Shown: positions 48,101-60,500, numbered from the stretch's first letter. The stretch: 64,000 bases of DNA from Romanomermis culicivorax (GCA_963922205.1 CAWUHX010000043.1:992001-1056000); one strand, 5' to 3'. Notes: generated by a model from the letters alone, not told the origin. Numbers and translations are program-made.

Positions 48101-51100
48101 TATTCCAGCTTTTGTTGTGCGGTGTTGCCTGGGAATGACTTGTCCAATGCGGCCGGCTCGTGGTCGGTTAAGTCGCGGTCGGCGGCGGCGGTTGCTATCT
48201 GACAATCGGCGTGGGTTTTGGAATACTCCAGCGTGTGCTTTGCTATGGCAATGAGTTGATTTGGTCGAAGTTTGATACTGTTCGGCGTATTGTTGATGAA
48301 AAGGAGCGGACAATGGCCGTTGGTGATGTTGACCACTGCGGTTTCGACTGGGAGCTCTGCGGCAACGTTGTCCGTAGCGAGTGGTTGTACAATTACATCG
48401 GGCACTGTCGCCGATGTTGTGGGAAAAACGCTACTTTTGACCCATTGTTGGCAGTGCGGGGAAATCGAAATGGAAGCTTGGGCGACGAGAAAAATTGGTT
48501 CGGCCAGCTCAGTAACCTCCAACCGCCTAGAGGGCGGTTGGTGTGGACTAGGTTGAGCCTGCCGTATCGGTTGTTCGACTTCGATTTCTTCGGGTTGACT
48601 AAAAATATCAGATTTATCATCATAACAACTTACTCGTTCGTCTTCTGGTATCTCTTCTAAAACGTTGTCGTTAGCGGCGTTGAGAAATAATTCCGTTTGC
48701 GGGCGGATCGAGGCGATTACCTTGAGCGGCAGTTTAACGTCTTGAATTTCGATGTAATTGTCCTTGAAATTTAAAATGGCGTGGATATCGGGGTGCGCGA
48801 GGAAATCGGTTCCGATGATGAATTGATCGTTTCCGTCATCGTCAAGGATTACGCATTTGATCATGTGCTCTCCGAAGGCGGATTCCATTGTGACAACCAC
48901 CGGGCCGTGAGCGTTGACTACGGCGCTGTCGGCTACTTTAATTTTTCCACAAATTGGGAGTTGAAGCGATTGCTTGTCGAAAGCGCGTTTGACCAAACCC
49001 GATGATAGTACGGAGCATTGGGCACCTGTATCGATGAGCGCGTGTGCTTTGACGGCTCCAATTTTGATTGGGATTTGAAAGGCTCTCGTAGAAGCGTACT
49101 TGCGGACAAACGATTTGGAAGATGGCGTTAGATTATCAATTTGACAAACGGACGAACGAATATGACAGGGATCTTGAAAAGCGCGGCCAGTTGCGTTCCA
49201 ACGGACGATGCCGGGGCTGACAATGGGCGCGGCGGAAGCGATTTCTTTGGATGGAACAACCATATTGGCCGCGGACCTTGAATGATTGTTGACGCGTGTT
49301 TCGAGCGCAGGTACTGGCGCGGTGTTTGGTGCTGGAAGGGCGGGTAGGGTAATTTGCAACTCTGAAGATTGAGAACTAGCGCGCGATGAATCCGTCGGCG
49401 TTGTGACGTATGGAGCAGGTACCGCGTTGTAATGAATATGTTGTTCCCACGGCGCCGGAAATTGGTGGTTCGGGTAGACGGCGTATGTATTCTGAACAAA
49501 ATCATTTGGGCGTTGTATAGGGTTACCTTCATAGAAATGGTTTCGCGCGCCGCGGGCGTAGTTCGCTCCACGTTGGGGCGGTCCTCCGCGGCGGGGTCGC
49601 CAATCGCGTTGTCCGCGGACGTCGTTCGAGTTATTTCGGAAGTCAACTTGCCGTGGTTGGGCGGCGTAATTTGAGCGATTTGGTTCAAGTCGGGCTGATT
49701 GTTGAGCGTTTTGCCGTTTGAGCCAGACGCAATCTTCAGTGTTGTGGGTGCGGGATTTGTGAGCGTCGCACCACAGACCTGTAGGTTGCGTCGGGCGTGC
49801 GCGGTCTCTGCTGGCGGATCGGTCAAAACGGTTTGAGTAGGGCTCTCTGTTGTGAGATTGATGGCGCGGACTTTGTTGCCTATTGTTAGGTACCGTTTCT
49901 TCCGGGCGTTGTCGAGATTTTCTTTCTTCATAGTCGCGGTCGTATCGTTGAATTAATTGTTCCAGAAGCATCTCCGTGCGCGGCGGTTGCGGCGGCGGCG
50001 GCTCAATCGCTTGTGGTTGGAAAGAGACGAATTTAGTAGGTTGCATCGCCGGGTTTTGCGTCCTGCGGTCCATCGAGGGAGAGCGCTCGCGGTAGCGATT
50101 TTGGGGACGGTCCATGCTGCGGCGGCGTTCGAAACGGCGATCGAACGGTTGCGGCGACTTCGGAGGTGGTTCTTGATCGGCTTGATTTACCAGAATGGGT
50201 CGTTCCGCAGTTCCGATTTCGGCTTTAGTTGCGTTGAGGACACTACGGGCTTTGGCTACGGCGTCGGCCAATTGTTGAACATTCGTGAAACCCTTTGCTT
50301 GTTCGCCAATTGTGAGTTGATAGAAAACAGGCATTTTGGTCAAAAAGGTATCAATTACTTGTTTGTGCCGGAAAGTTTGATCTTCATGCTGATACAATAG
50401 TTGTACATAAGTCATTACCTTACTCAAGAATGCGGCGGGTTCCTCTCCAGCTTCTGGCGTGATTGACGCGAGTTCGCGTTTAAGAGTCATCGGATTGCAA
50501 TCGGGCGCCAACTGGAACATGAGCAAATGTTTGGCGTCTTCATACCGCGTCATATCTTGGATCATATCGCTCGGCGTATCGCGGGTAAGTCGGCGGAGGG
50601 CACTCATCTTTACGTGGTTGGAGGCGTCGTAGCCAAATTCATTTTCCAGTCGTATGAAGAAGCGTAACAGACGTTTATTTGTTGCGGCGCCGTCAATTAT
50701 CAATGGATGCATATTGTCGACGATTGTTTTGATGCGGCTATCTTCTTCACGATGAGACGTGCGCGGCATGTCGTACCGAGGGTGCGGGTGTTCATAATAA
50801 TCCTCGGGTGGATAGTCTGAAAAGCCAAATTGGTTTGCCGCGGGCGGTGGGCGTCTTTGAAGCGCGGAACGGTGTAAATCTTCATCGGCGCGCGTATTGC
50901 GGGCGAATTCGTTATTATATAAGGTATCCGTCGACGGTGCTTTGGGTTTGACTTGGTTTGGTAGCCTGCCAAAGACTGGAGCCGGTTCGGTTTCACGGAG
51001 CGTTTCATTAGGGATGTAAACATCTCTTGTTTCCTCGCCGTGAAACCGTGAGGACACCGGCGGCGGTCTTGGTGTAGGCGGATTACGCGCGTGCGTCGCG

Positions 51101-51852
51101 GCGGCGGTTGTGGAAATCAAGTGTTGCATTTGTTTGGCGAGCGCGGCGAAACGCGCGTTAGTTGCTTTTGTTTGTTCTTGAATCTCGCGTTGAACGCGTA
51201 ATTGTTGGGCTTGGAATTGATCAGAAACGGCGCCGATAATTTGATCGATGGTTTGTACCGTGGGGACATTGTTGGTTATACGCGCGGCGGCGGTGTTGAG
51301 TTGTTCCAGCGCGTCGCGTGCTTCAGTTCGAAAATTTTGGACTTCGTTGGCGTTTGCGATAGCGAGACTGCTGCGGTGATCGTTTACTGAAGCACGGGTG
51401 GCGGCTGGGGCTTGCGGTGGTTCGATATTGACAAAGGATTCGGAAGAGTCGGTTCTGGCGACGATTTGGTCATCATTATTTCGAGCTGGCGCGGGTGGTG
51501 GCGGCATTTGCGATGCGGGCGGCGCGTTGAGGCGATTTTCAGCGGCGGCATGAAGGTTTTGGTTTACGAGCCGCGGAGTTTGGGAAATATTCGTCGCCGC
51601 AGTTGCGGGAATGAGCGGTGCTTGCGGCTGTGCCGTCCCGTCCAGCGCGGGAGTGCTGAAATTAGACAAGGGCGGATTATGGGGCGGGAGGCTTACCGTG
51701 GGTACCGCTGTCGATTGCGTAATATTTGACGGTCGCGGCAACATCATGTGATCAAAACTTAAAGCGCGGCGTGCGGCTGTGGCGGTGTTCGGAGAACTGG
51801 AACGCGACGGAAATCGAGTGAAGTCCGGCGGTGTGTGGCTTACCATTGGCAT
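45127..51852 (-). CDS. gag-pol: Retrotransposon Gag-Pol polyprotein, Ty3/Gypsy type
   Basis: One open frame of about 2241 residues from the ATG at 51850-51852 (A at -3; a second ATG follows two codons later) to the stop at 45127. The frame is open upstream but without ATG. Approximate order: a Pro/Ala-rich N-terminus and predicted coiled coil (1-240); a capsid-like helical Gag domain (380-520); a CHHC zinc knuckle, C-x2-H-x4-H-x4-C (about 693-706); a retropepsin with active-site DTGA (about 937); reverse transcriptase with catalytic YIDD (about 1455); RNase H with TDAS (about 1605); integrase with an HHCC zinc-binding segment (HQGT...CKIC) and a DDE core (D in ATDIV, D in LSDQGG, E in VERFNQT, about 1947-2041). 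There is no gag-pol frameshift, so cleavage by the element's own protease must separate the products. No chromodomain was recognised. All catalytic residues looked for are present. Confidence 0.96.
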   Translation of the reverse strand: MPMVSHTPPDFTRFPSRSSSPNTATAARRALSFDHMMLPRPSNITQSTAVPTVSLPPHNPPLSNFSTPALDGTAQPQAPLIPATAATNISQTPRLVNQNLHAAAENRLNAPPASQMPPPPAPARNNDDQIVARTDSSESFVNIEPPQAPAATRASVNDHRSSLAIANANEVQNFRTEARDALEQLNTAAARITNNVPTVQTIDQIIGAVSDQFQAQQLRVQREIQEQTKATNARFAALAKQMQHLISTTAAATHARNPPTPRPPPVSSRFHGEETRDVYIPNETLRETEPAPVFGRLPNQVKPKAPSTDTLYNNEFARNTRADEDLHRSALQRRPPPAANQFGFSDYPPEDYYEHPHPRYDMPRTSHREEDSRIKTIVDNMHPLIIDGAATNKRLLRFFIRLENEFGYDASNHVKMSALRRLTRDTPSDMIQDMTRYEDAKHLLMFQLAPDCNPMTLKRELASITPEAGEEPAAFLSKVMTYVQLLYQHEDQTFRHKQVIDTFLTKMPVFYQLTIGEQAKGFTNVQQLADAVAKARSVLNATKAEIGTAERPILVNQADQEPPPKSPQPFDRRFERRRSMDRPQNRYRERSPSMDRRTQNPAMQPTKFVSFQPQAIEPPPPQPPRTEMLLEQLIQRYDRDYEERKSRQRPEETVPNNRQQSPRHQSHNREPYSNRFDRSASRDRARPTQPTGLWCDAHKSRTHNTEDCVWLKRQNAQQSARLEPNRSNYAAQPRQVDFRNNSNDVRGQRDWRPRRGGPPQRGANYARGARNHFYEGNPIQRPNDFVQNTYAVYPNHQFPAPWEQHIHYNAVPAPYVTTPTDSSRASSQSSELQITLPALPAPNTAPVPALETRVNNHSRSAANMVVPSKEIASAAPIVSPGIVRWNATGRAFQDPCHIRSSVCQIDNLTPSSKSFVRKYASTRAFQIPIKIGAVKAHALIDTGAQCSVLSSGLVKRAFDKQSLQLPICGKIKVADSAVVNAHGPVVVTMESAFGEHMIKCVILDDDGNDQFIIGTDFLAHPDIHAILNFKDNYIEIQDVKLPLKVIASIRPQTELFLNAANDNVLEEIPEDERVSCYDDKSDIFSQPEEIEVEQPIRQAQPSPHQPPSRRLEVTELAEPIFLVAQASISISPHCQQWVKSSVFPTTSATVPDVIVQPLATDNVAAELPVETAVVNITNGHCPLLFINNTPNSIKLRPNQLIAIAKHTLEYSKTHADCQIATAAADRDLTDHEPAALDKSFPGNTAQQKLEYALNKMTEKTYVSTAQKARALRMLRQHRDVFSLPGDKPTITSELTVSIDTGTAKPVSRHYYRAAMEQRPIVRRHIQEMLDNDFIEPSRSPWAAPLFLVKKKDGSWRPVVDYRGINDVTPSDKFPIPRIDDYLDAMGHAKFFTTLDLKAGYWQVPLDVESRDKTTFICQEGLFRFKVLPFGLKNAPAEFQRLMERILRPYIWKICLVYIDDIIIFSNSFEEHLEHLQIVFDALRAANLTLRPDKCEFLPPQVKFLGHLLSARGIAADPEKVKAIAEYEFPKTKKGMQSFLGLVQWCKRFIPNLATLSSPLYGLLRKDAQYFATDEHYAAFKGIKTALTSSPFLRYPVYDGKAQFVIQTDASTTAIGAILYQENENDQWVIAYNSRVLTDAETRYSTTERECLAIVYGFRMYRHYVYGQKVIVRTDHKPLEWLKDEKHRNSRLQRFAISLQDYDYKVEYVKGKENACADFLSRKDDRDKCPIQNAENLTAKIFRENFHPAGATTEADLTVPETRPAVASLSTEVDAEINAITRAMTRKTISSPTLSNSMPKDADHEPPPAEVITIAAHEEVLEAQAADPAITKIVATLKADNAAKHPPIFFLEDQLLYRQIKDVKQLVVPASMVDQTLHQFHGAKILNHQGTNRTLAAIKAHFWWPRMEEDVRDWIKTCKICQLTTPRTSPPPPLLPIQPKHPFEIVATDIVNISPVGEKRPYVIVFQDYFTKFVSAHPIPDQKASTIVECFINNVVLTHGSPLVLLSDQGGCFTSKLMQDICELLKIRKVKTTAYHPQCNGMVERFNQTLIAQLKKYTADDPDNWERYLPYAVFAYNATPHTSTRHSPFSLLRGYEPRITFDYDCTRRLTLPLNYDAYQHILTQAQLKMHEKIKANLDAAAAASKEYFDRKARRRDFAVNDLVLLTNTRKANKIQPDFIGPFLITDASRAAENVVTIDSLDAPGRPQTVSITRLKPFIPRPAKNTFDNEEGGPRTPHTSRRQ

Positions 51853-51969
51853 CTTTTTTCTCAAGGTATAATAACCTTGTTTGTACCCTTTGGCGCAGCT
51901 ACGGCGGGGTCGAATTTTGAATTCTTTAATTTCTTCGGATGCAACGCAACAGCGGGGAGCGGCAACGTA

Positions 51970-51987
51970 CAATCCAAACGGTCACCA
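51970..51987 (-). other. Primer-binding site
   Basis: In element orientation, TGGTGACCGTTTGGATT follows the 5' LTR after a single C. TGG complements the universal CCA 3' end of tRNAs and the position is as expected. I cannot name the tRNA from memory; its 3' end would read ...CGGTCACCA. Confidence 0.75.
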
Positions 51988-51988
51988 G

Positions 51989-52581
51989 TGTTATATCTTG
52001 GTTTGGTCGGGGCGGAGATGATGTAGCGGAAGCAGGATTGGGATTCCGAGGTTGCGTCCTTAATGTACGTGCGTCCCACGCCCACGTTTACCCGATTACT
52101 TAATTAATAGTACTTAAACCCCGACAATAATTACCCACACAATTAAAGAAAACCTAGTTTCTTTAATTGTCTCCCTTCTTTCTCACTAACTAAAAATAAA
52201 GGGATTCTCCTACCTATTTATTATGATACAATAATATACGAAAACTTACGTGGCCAAAACGTTACGGGCGAGACCAAAATAAAAATGACAATAATAATTC
52301 TACTCCCACGCACGGGCGAGCAAAGACGAGAAAAGCGTGGTGGGAGGCGGCTAATACGTACTAGTGGTGGCCGGCGGGGCACACAACTAGTAAGAAAGAT
52401 AAAATACGCGTAAAGTATACGTTAGAGAATAATATGTAGAGAGAGACCAGCGCACGCGTACCGACGTGCGCTACAGTAAGATGGCCACTGGTGGTCCGCG
52501 TTGCTCTCTCCACTTGCCACCTGCGGGCCTGTGATGCGTTTTGACAAATAATGAAAAATCGGCGGAAAACACACTACAACA
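51989..52581 (-). repeat. 5' LTR of the retrotransposon
   Basis: 593 bp, matching 38406-38998 at all but one position by eye. In element orientation it begins TGTTGTAGTG and ends ATATAACA. It should contain the promoter and polyadenylation signals of the element; I could not place them with confidence. Its outer end abuts coding sequence of a plus-strand gene. Confidence 0.96.
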
Positions 52582-52583
52582 CA

Positions 52584-53401
52584 TATTTGGTCAACAATGG
52601 TCCGGGTGAACTGCCCATGTGCTTCATATCTTTGTTAAGTCGAACAGCAGGCCGAAAAGCTGAATCCACTGATTTGTTGATAACTTTGGCCAATTGCATG
52701 ATGACAAAGACGGAGTGATGAATTTTCTTGAAATTTAGCCCACTCATTTTTTACGATACTATTTTTCTTTCAGAAATGGTTCGCAAGAAGTAAATGCCCA
52801 AGATTTATTAGTTCAATTTCTGCATTTCGACTTGAACGGACATCAAGATGACCAATTTGAGAGTGCAATTGCGCAAGTTCTATTCCAAGATGATGGAAAA
52901 TCGGGGAAAGATCGTATAGCGCTTTTGCAAATGGTCGAGAATGTAACCAGTCGCTTGGACTTGCAGCCGCTGATTGTTCCTAGCTCGAAGTCCCATTTAT
53001 ACGAAAAGTGTTCAATGACAGGCTGGCTTCAAAAATTGGATGACAAAAACTACAGTACACCAATTCCTACAGTGTTCAATGTTGAATTAACAGAAGAAAC
53101 GTGTAACAACTTCAACATCACTGAGGAAGAAAAAACTAAACAAACTGACGACAAAAAACCATATCGATTTGAGATTGTTGCTGGAACGCCTATCGTGTGT
53201 TATAGGAATTCCGAAAATAGCCCGCAAGTTCAAGGTTTCGTCAAACAAAGTTTCCATGATCAGTCTTATGTGAGTTAATTATACGCTGAGCTTCTGTGCA
53301 AATAACTTTTCAAATTTCAGCGGACGGGGCTCGTTCAATGTACCTCAAATACCAATTTCTACGATTGGACCAAAGAAACCCTGGATAGAAAGTTGATATA
53401 A
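52584..53401 (+). pseudogene. 3' end of an unidentified gene, truncated at the LTR
   Basis: Three exons with clean borders and phase agreement: about 52584-52714 (donor GGA|GTGATG), 52774-53269 (acceptor TTTCTTTCAG, donor TAT|GTGAGT), 53321-53401 (acceptor AATTTCAG, stop TAA), then AATAAA near 53435. They encode about 236 residues: a helical N-terminal part (NNGPGELPMCFISLLSR, LITLANCMM), an acidic Gln/Asp-rich stretch and a C-terminal part with FEIVAGTPIVCYRN. I do not recognise the family. The reading frame is open right up to the LTR edge and no splice acceptor lies between LTR and coding sequence, so the upstream part is missing. It is either a gene disrupted by insertion or rearrangement, or one severed by an assembly join. 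Called a pseudogene for that reason, with reserve. Confidence 0.6.
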
Positions 53402-54461
53402 ATTTTTCTTCATAAATTTCAAAAAGTCTATGTTTAAATAAATGCACATGTCGTATGGTCATCAATTTACTGTACATGCTTTAATATAGGACATTCCCAA
53501 CAGTGGAATTTTTGGTCGATTGGAATTGTCCAAAGTGTAAAAAATGGGGTGTAGCCATGAGTTGATCCTGGGTTTGATTGGCAGTTCAAAGCTGCAAGTA
53601 TGCTGCTACTTGCCAAGCATTGGAGTTGCATGCTAAAAATTGTAGCCAAGGGGAGCACCTTAATCTGGGTTTACCTCGTGGTGTGGTGGTCTAGTGAGCC
53701 TGGAACGTTGGTAACCCAGGTTCAACTCCTGGACAACACTCTATTTTTCAAATTTATTTTCGCTCCCAAAATTCCATATAATTTTCATAATTATCCTATG
53801 CATCGTTCTATCCATGATACTAAATTACACCGGCAGTTGAATCTTGGCATGAAAACTTTGCGTTTATTGATGAAAAATACACTAGCGAAACTTGTAGAGA
53901 TGGCGTATACCATATAATCACTGGAAAGTTGATACACCTTTCTCCTTGCAGAGTTGGTTAGAGTGGGTGGATGGTAGCCGCAAGGTCCTGGGTTCAAAGC
54001 GCAAGCCCCTAGTAGTGGGAACAGGTTGCCTCAACGTTGATGGACCCTAACACAATCGAACTGTTGACCTTGGCGTTATCAGCATCTTACTGAAGCTCAC
54101 AAAATTTTTTTTCTTCAAAAATCACCAAAAATACGCGAAACAGTGGCAACATAAATCCAAACTTCTTATTTCCACTACTTTCCCACTGCATCAGCTGGAA
54201 GTCAATTACGTGCACCCACAGTAACACCAACAAGATTCTGCAAATGGTATAATCTTTGCCTTGAAGTTTAGTCAACATATGAAAAATGTAAAATTTTTTT
54301 GTCAATTTCGAGTGTTGCTGTCAGGTTCATACCAAAATCGAACATATGAGAATTTTCTTGGTAGTTACTGTAGGTCGACGAGGATAACTTGAGTCAGAGC
54401 AGATTTTACATATTCGAAATTTTTTTACTATCTAAACATTAGGAAACATATTTGCAATGGA
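53402..54461. other. Intergenic with tRNA-like relics
   Basis: Apart from the polyadenylation region of the preceding gene and two tRNA-like sequences (one listed separately), no gene is seen. A minus-strand open frame at 54087-54305 is hydrophobic and probably chance. Confidence 0.4.
53678..53739 (+). ncRNA. Truncated tRNA-like sequence (possible SINE head)
   Basis: A perfect T-arm (CCAGG TTCAACT CCTGG) contains a good B box, GGTTCAACTCC. Upstream is an A-box-like TGGTCTAGTGAG, and the ends GTGGTGT/ACAACAC pair at 6 of 7 positions. At 62 nt it is about 10 nt short and no anticodon arm folds properly, so it is not a normal cytosolic tRNA. A weaker A-box/B-box-like pair follows near 53950-54010. 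Confidence 0.4.
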
Positions 54462-54852
54462 TCACTTTCCAGTTGTCCATTTGGTGTCTGAGTTCACAGT
54501 TTGGAACTGAGTGTTGTCAACTTTTCGGTATTCACTGTTGCATTTCTTCTTCTTAAAATGAAGTCTCCAACCATTTATGTCGCTGGTTTCATACTTGAGG
54601 AGGTAGTGTCCTGAGTTATTGGATTTTGTCTTTGCCATATCATTCCCTGAAATGATGATGTTACAGAGAAAGATGACCTTCTGCACATTGGGCAATCTTA
54701 CATCCTGAGAAAAAATAATGGTCCTGTAAAGCAACACGGGCACCGGGCTCATCTTTGCCGTTACACTTTACTCGGCCTTTGATTTGATAATTCGAGGCCA
54801 AGATAGCCAGACTCATCGTGAGGAGGATGACGCACAATGCCGTATGCTTCAT
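54462..54852 (-). CDS. Secreted transthyretin-like (TTR-like) family protein
   Basis: Two exons, 54702-54852 and 54462-54646, around a 55-bp intron (GTAAGA...ATTTCAG); phases match and predict 111 residues. Residues 1-20 form a classic signal peptide (MKHTALCVILLTMSLAILAS). After it, IKGRVKCNGKDEPGARVALQD follows the nematode TTR-like pattern of a beta strand, Cys-Asn-Gly-Lys and a strand, and the second exon continues with KTKSNNSGHYLL, like the family's (K/T)DSxGxF strand. The family is a large, mostly nematode-restricted set of small extracellular proteins; one C. elegans member links apoptotic cells to engulfing receptors, and most have no known role. It stands alone with no operon partner in view. 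Length is slightly short for the family but the domain looks whole. Confidence 0.75.
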
Positions 54853-57475
54853 TGATAACTAAAAAAATTCAAATGATTATTTTTTGATGAAGAAGATAAA
54901 AAAACCTCGAAAATGTACCATTCTATAAAATTGCGCTCGCACGATCCAACACTTCAGTGAAATGAACAATCTACGTGGAGTTGTGGTTTATAAAGCTGGT
55001 ATCTAATGACCACTGCGAAACAATGATTGCTCTTTGCTGATTGGCTGCTAGGAAATTTCGCAGGGGTTGTTAAGGTGGGCGGAGCTAAGGCCCGTTTCCA
55101 TAATTTATGAAACACTTTTTCAGCATGAAAATTTGAAAGTCCCATAGAATTGTGCATAAATTTACTGAAAATTTGTTCGGGCTGCAACTTCTTAGTCTCA
55201 GTTCCTCCTGCTCTCTTCGGCCCATTGGGCTGCCAGTGCTTCCCAGCAGGGATATGTGGGGCTTCATCCCATTGGATGTGGTTGAATTCAGAATCAGCAA
55301 TCAATGTTCTTCATCAGGTGTTGAAGGGTCTGCTTTTGCTTTCGATGGTATCCCAAGGATTGCGGTGTTTGGGATACATCGATTCGGATATGTCCAGCCC
55401 AGCGCATTCAATGCACTCATGCAGGTCCTTTGAGCCAGTTCTTCGGAAGACTTGGTCACTGGTAACTCAATCTCTAAGTAATGCCCAGCATCTGTCTGAG
55501 TATCATAATTTGATGCAGTAACCACTGCTCTGAAACTGGTACTTTGCTTAGAGCTTTAAAATTTTAATTCTGTAATCGTCAAAAATGTCAAATTTCTCAG
55601 TGAAAAATATACCAATTCACCTAGGCGTAAGTTGCAACCAAACTCAGCTGAATGACGTAGATTGATAACACTATCGAAAAAAAACTTTTTCCAAGTTCAT
55701 TTTGTCGCATTAAACGAAAACTGGAGCTGTGTCACATTAACTGAAATTGGACAATCACATTGATAGAAAAAGAAACCCATGCCATATTGATAGAAAATAT
55801 GGCCATGTCACTGTGAGTGACATGCCTGTGACCCCATTGGGTGGCTCTTTATATTTGTTTGAGGAACCTCAAGTAGCTAGTACTGGCTATTGGAAGGCCT
55901 ATAGGGTACTTTGGTGCTGTCCTAGGGTTCTGCCGTAGAGTAATGGACAATGCTGCCAGGTCAGGGGTGGCAATCCCTGGTCCCATTCAGTATGAACGAT
56001 GGACAAGGTCACTCATAGAATGACCTGATATTGTGGACCCGATTCTAAACCCACATCCCCTTTTTCGCCGCAACCTAAGAGGTACAAGGGCTCCTGTAAC
56101 TGAGGGGAATCTCAAGGGAAAACCGACTCACGAAAGGGTTCCCCAAAATACACCCTCAACAACAATAATCCCCTGAGAAGACTTACCTAGTCCTGTTTCT
56201 CGAGTATGATTCGACATGAGGGTGGCGGATCCGTGTGGATGTGGGTTTGATCAGTGAATGGGAGTAGCTCGGGAGGTCCGGGGCAACACTCTAGTATTAG
56301 ATTGGACAGGTGAGGGGGTGACCAGGTGCTACTTGGGCAGCAGAGGCAATGAGTCGTGAGAATATGCAAATTTATTGAAGTACTCTAGGGCCATGGATGT
56401 AATACAATATAGTAAAAATATATGTAAATTCGACCACAACAAACTCAGAGCTTAAGACAAAAGACAAAGTTGAAGGGTGCAAAAATGAGTACAAAACTAA
56501 CAAAACAGGCTCTTTTAAGGAGCACATAGGCCTACAGTATGCCCTGTGTGGAGCTTATAATGCTTGGGTTAACTCCTGCGGAGGAAATGGGTGCAGAAGA
56601 TGCCTATCGTCACATTGACATCTTTCAGTTTGAATACGTTAAGCATTGGGACGAGTTACATTTGCATGCTAAACATATGAACGTCTTTTGATGAGAACTT
56701 GCAAACTAGTCGTTTTGCATTGCAAAACGTCGCTGGTTTTTACTGATAAGAGGTGCATGTGATGCTAAAATTATATCCATGAGCTCATAGGGCTTATCTG
56801 GTGGAAATTACTGTAGCCTAGGTGCGGGACGGAAAACAACAAAATGACACACAAGAATGCATGTAAATAACGAAACAAATAAAAAGTAAGTGACTGTCAA
56901 ACAAAAAGTGGCGAAAAACATAAAGTATCAACATGATGTAAATCACGTGACATTGGGCAAAATTGATCAATGTGCATCAAACATGGATCTGTAGAATCTG
57001 TTCACGGCATTCCTGGATGTCTTTCCTATTAATAATCTTGCTAGTTTTTTGATTTGTTACTTTTTTCTGGAGAAATTATTGAACTTTATTATTTGTGCCG
57101 AAGCCTACACTTTTGGCTTATTATGCAACAAGTGAGAAAAGGAGGTAATAAAAATTCAGGAACCCTGCATCGAGAGATTTTTCCGCATTAGTTAAACTCT
57201 CATATGGTGGAAATATGCTAATTTTTTTTTTACATAAGCTCTAGAGATGGCAAAAACTGTATGCTTAATAATGCCAGGAAAAACGCAGCACCGGTTGTTC
57301 ATTTGGAAAAGGGACCAAAAAAAGAAACCTAGGGTAACCTTTGATGATACGGTCCCCCCATTTTAAAATGTGTAACAAGATATTGCCCTCTTAATGGAGC
57401 AGCAGTTACCCAAGCGCCTGACACATAATGGGTAAACACGTTGCCATCATAACCATCGCCAAACACTGTTCGAAA
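54853..57475. other. Intergenic, possible decayed ORFs and tRNA-like relic
   Basis: The minus strand has two adjacent, frame-shifted open frames with balanced (not low-complexity) composition: 55301-55525 and 54954-55304. The plus strand has a 123-codon frame over the same bases. None contains a motif I know; a decayed gene or transposon piece is possible. Near 55925-55990 a sequence with TAGAGTAATGGA and a 5-bp CAGGG/CCCTG hairpin resembles a tRNA relic. No other feature is seen. Confidence 0.35.
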
Positions 57476-57480
57476 AATAA

Positions 57481-57550
57481 TGCTTGACCGGGATTCGAAC
57501 CGGCTTTTTTGACTATAGTGCAGCATTCTTCCGATTGAACTACCGAGCCA
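57481..57550 (-). ncRNA. tRNA-like sequence with perfect A and B boxes, probably pseudo-tRNA or SINE head
   Basis: On the minus strand, TAGTTCAATCGG is a perfect match to the pol III A box consensus and GGTTCGAATCC to the B box, at tRNA-like spacing. About 69 nt separate the putative acceptor ends GGCTCGG and TCAAGCA, which pair only partly. The T-stem lacks one base for full pairing and I could not assign an anticodon. It may be a degenerate tRNA or the 5' part of a tRNA-derived SINE. Confidence 0.45.
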
Positions 57551-57599
57551 GTGTTGCGATTGCTACGAAGAGGTGATGTACGGCCGTGCGACACGTGGC

Positions 57600-60500
57600 A
57601 CGCCTAAGCCTAAGCTGATATACGGAAGCTGATAAGGAATAAAAATTAAAATTCAATTAGAAAATATTTATTAAATATTGTATTTTAGAGAAAAAAATTT
57701 GAATTTCACGCAAAAATTTACAGTTTTACAAATGAATTTGACATTTTACGAAAAAATGCAAAAATGCATCATTTTACACAAAAAAGACTTTGAAAGAAAA
57801 AATTCACAATTTTTCAAAATGAAAATTAAATTCAATTAGAAAATTACAGGAAGAAATTTAGAATTTTACGGAACAAGAATTAAGACTGAATAGAATTTTA
57901 GAAAGTAATTTCTTTAGAAAAACTAAAGAAAAATTAAAATTCTATTCAAAAGTTTTATATTTCAGAGAAAAAAATTTGGAACTTTACAAAGAAAAATTTG
58001 GAATTTTACAAAACTATCCAATTCAATAAAAAAATTGGATTTTAAGCGAAATCATTGGATTCATTGAAAAAATTTATATTCTATGAAAAATTTTGTGTTT
58101 TGCGAAAAAGTTGCAATTTAACAAATTTTACGAAAAAAATGAAATCGAATTTTACAAAAAAAAACTTCAAAATTCACAATTTTAGATCAAAAACAAACCA
58201 ATTTGGAAACAATTTAGAAGTTTACAAAAGAAAAGATGAAATTTTACAAAAAAATTGGATTTCACAAAAAATTACAACCTTAAATGAAATTTAAGTTTTT
58301 AGCAGGAGAATTTTGGAATCTCACAGAAGAAAAATTTGAATTTTACACAAGAAACGAAATTTTACAAAAAATGAAAGTTTTATAGAATAAAAATTGAATT
58401 TCGATTAGAAAATTTTGTATTTCAGAGGAAAAAAATTTGAATTTCACGCAAAAATTTACAATTTTACAAATGAATTTGACATTTTACGAAAAAATTCAAA
58501 AATGCATCATTTTACACAAAAAAGACTTCGAAAGATAAAATTCACAATTTTTCAAAATGAAAATTAAATTCAATTAGAAAATTACAGAAAGAAATTTAGA
58601 ATTTTACAAAACAAAAATTTAGACTGTATAAAGAAAGATAGAATTTTAGAATAGTTTTGAAAAAAATAGAAATTTAATTCTTCAAAAGATTCAGAATTTT
58701 AAACAAAAATATGAAATTTTGCAAAAAAATTTGATTTTACAAAAAATTACAACTTTAAATGAAATTTAAGTTTTTAGCAGGAGAATTTGGAATCTCACAG
58801 AAGAAAAATTTGAATTTTACACAAGAAATGAAACTTTACAAAAAAACGAAAGTTTTATAAAATAAAAATTAAAATTCGATTAGAAAATTTTGTATTTTAC
58901 AGATAAAAATGTAGAACTTTACAAAGAAAAATTTAGAATTATACAAAAAACATCCAATTCAACAAAAAAATTGAATTTTATGCGAAATCAAAGGATTCTA
59001 TGAAAAAATTTTGTGTTTTGCAAAAAAATTTCAATTCAACAATAATTTTACAGAGAAAATTCAGTACTCTACGAAAAAATTAAATAACTGTTATGACTGA
59101 TGCCATATAAATTAAGGGAAATTTGGAGAATTCGAAATTTAAAAATCTTAAAATTTCGGATATTTTTCTGCTTTAATGAAAGTTTTTGGAACTTAATAAA
59201 AAATTTTGGAAATTTTTAATAATTCGTAGAAATTTGGGTGAATTTGCAAATTTTTACTTTAGTTAAAATTAACTTGAAATTAATTAATTAATAATTAAAA
59301 CCAAAATTAAAACCAAACACAAACGGCTCGTCAGAATTAAGCGCATGTTACTTCTTGTAAACTTTCATGTAAATTTTTCTTCTATTTTTGAAAATTTCGT
59401 TCAATTTTCAACTTTTTTTTAAATTCTCAAAACTTTTTCTAGATTTCTCAATTTTCTTTCACTTTTTTTATTGTTTTCAATTTTGCAAGTTTTCAACTTT
59501 TTAGCAAGTTTTTAATAAATTCAACTTCCTTCAAACTTTCAACGTTTTTTGGAGTTTTTATACTTTTTCAACGTTCCAAATTTTTGTCAATTTTTTTTTT
59601 ATTTTCTACAAATTTTTCAATTTTTTCAAATTTTCAATCATTTCCGAATTTTTATATTTTTTCTACAATGGAATTATTTTCGAGGTTTCAATTTTTTTTT
59701 CATGTTTCTTTTCTCCAATTTTCCAAACTTTTTCTCTCAATTTTTCATTTTTATATTTTTTCAAATTTTACTGTTTTTTCCAAATTTTTAATTTTTTTCT
59801 GAATTTTTCAAATTTTTTAGAAATGTTTAATTTATCAATTTTTGAATTTTTTAAATGCAGCTGCTGATCTCATAATTGAAAAGTAGCATTTTTGGAGAAA
59901 AATTATGGTTCAGGCTGGTGTTTCAAAGTGCTTATATTAATGTTTTAAAAAATCTAGGGTTCAATTTTTAAAATTTTAAGTTTTTTTAAGGTATAATTTT
60001 AAGTTTTAAAATTTTCCTTTTTTTGTGCTTTATTTTGTTTTTTTGTGATTTTTGTTATTTTGATTTGTTTTGCAATTTTCTCTCAATTTTTCAGTTTTAA
60101 TGGAAATTCTATTGAACTTTTTTTCTAATTTTTGCAGTTTTTCTGGATAATTTTTCTACATTTTTTTGTTTTTCAGTTTTTTTTGGTTTTTTTTTAAATT
60201 TTTCATTTTTATGAAAACTTTTCTACTTTTTTTATATTTACACTTTCCTGCTGTATTTTTTTGCTTCTTTTTTTGCAATTGTCCAGTTTTTATGCAAATT
60301 TTTCTACATTATTTAGTAATATTTATAATTTTGGGCACTAAAGCTCGATCTGGATCGAAGGTTTGAATTTTTAGGTTTTAAATCTTTCTTTGAATTTTTC
60401 CACAATTTTTTTGGACCTTTTTTGAATTTTGAATTTTATATTAAATTTAAAAAACAATTTTTGGGCATTTTTCTAGGAAACTAATATTTTAAGTTTTTTT

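Larger units (their letters stand above)
38406..52581 (-). mobile_element. Ty3/Gypsy-type LTR retrotransposon with an exonuclease ORF, 14.2 kb
   Basis: In element orientation (minus strand) the order is: 5' LTR 51989-52581, primer-binding site, Gag-Pol 45127-51852, a 0.5 kb spacer with a small membrane-type open frame, spliced ORF2 39453-44620, polypurine tract, 3' LTR 38406-38998. The Pol order protease - reverse transcriptase - RNase H - integrase is that of Ty3/Gypsy (Metaviridae). Both large ORFs are uninterrupted and the LTRs differ at one position by eye, so the copy looks young and possibly competent. The element is conspicuously richer in G+C than the host DNA. Flanking bases (CATTG on the left, CATAT on the right) do not form a perfect target duplication. 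At 14 kb it is large for a Gypsy element because of ORF2. Confidence 0.95.

Noticed and set aside
45127-51972. Extending Gag-Pol to 51972
   Set aside because: The first codon there is TTG and lies within the primer-binding region. The first ATG, at 51852, is the better start.
59549-60366. Phe-rich plus-strand frames (80, 72 and 66 codons)
   Set aside because: They are translations of poly-T-rich low-complexity sequence.
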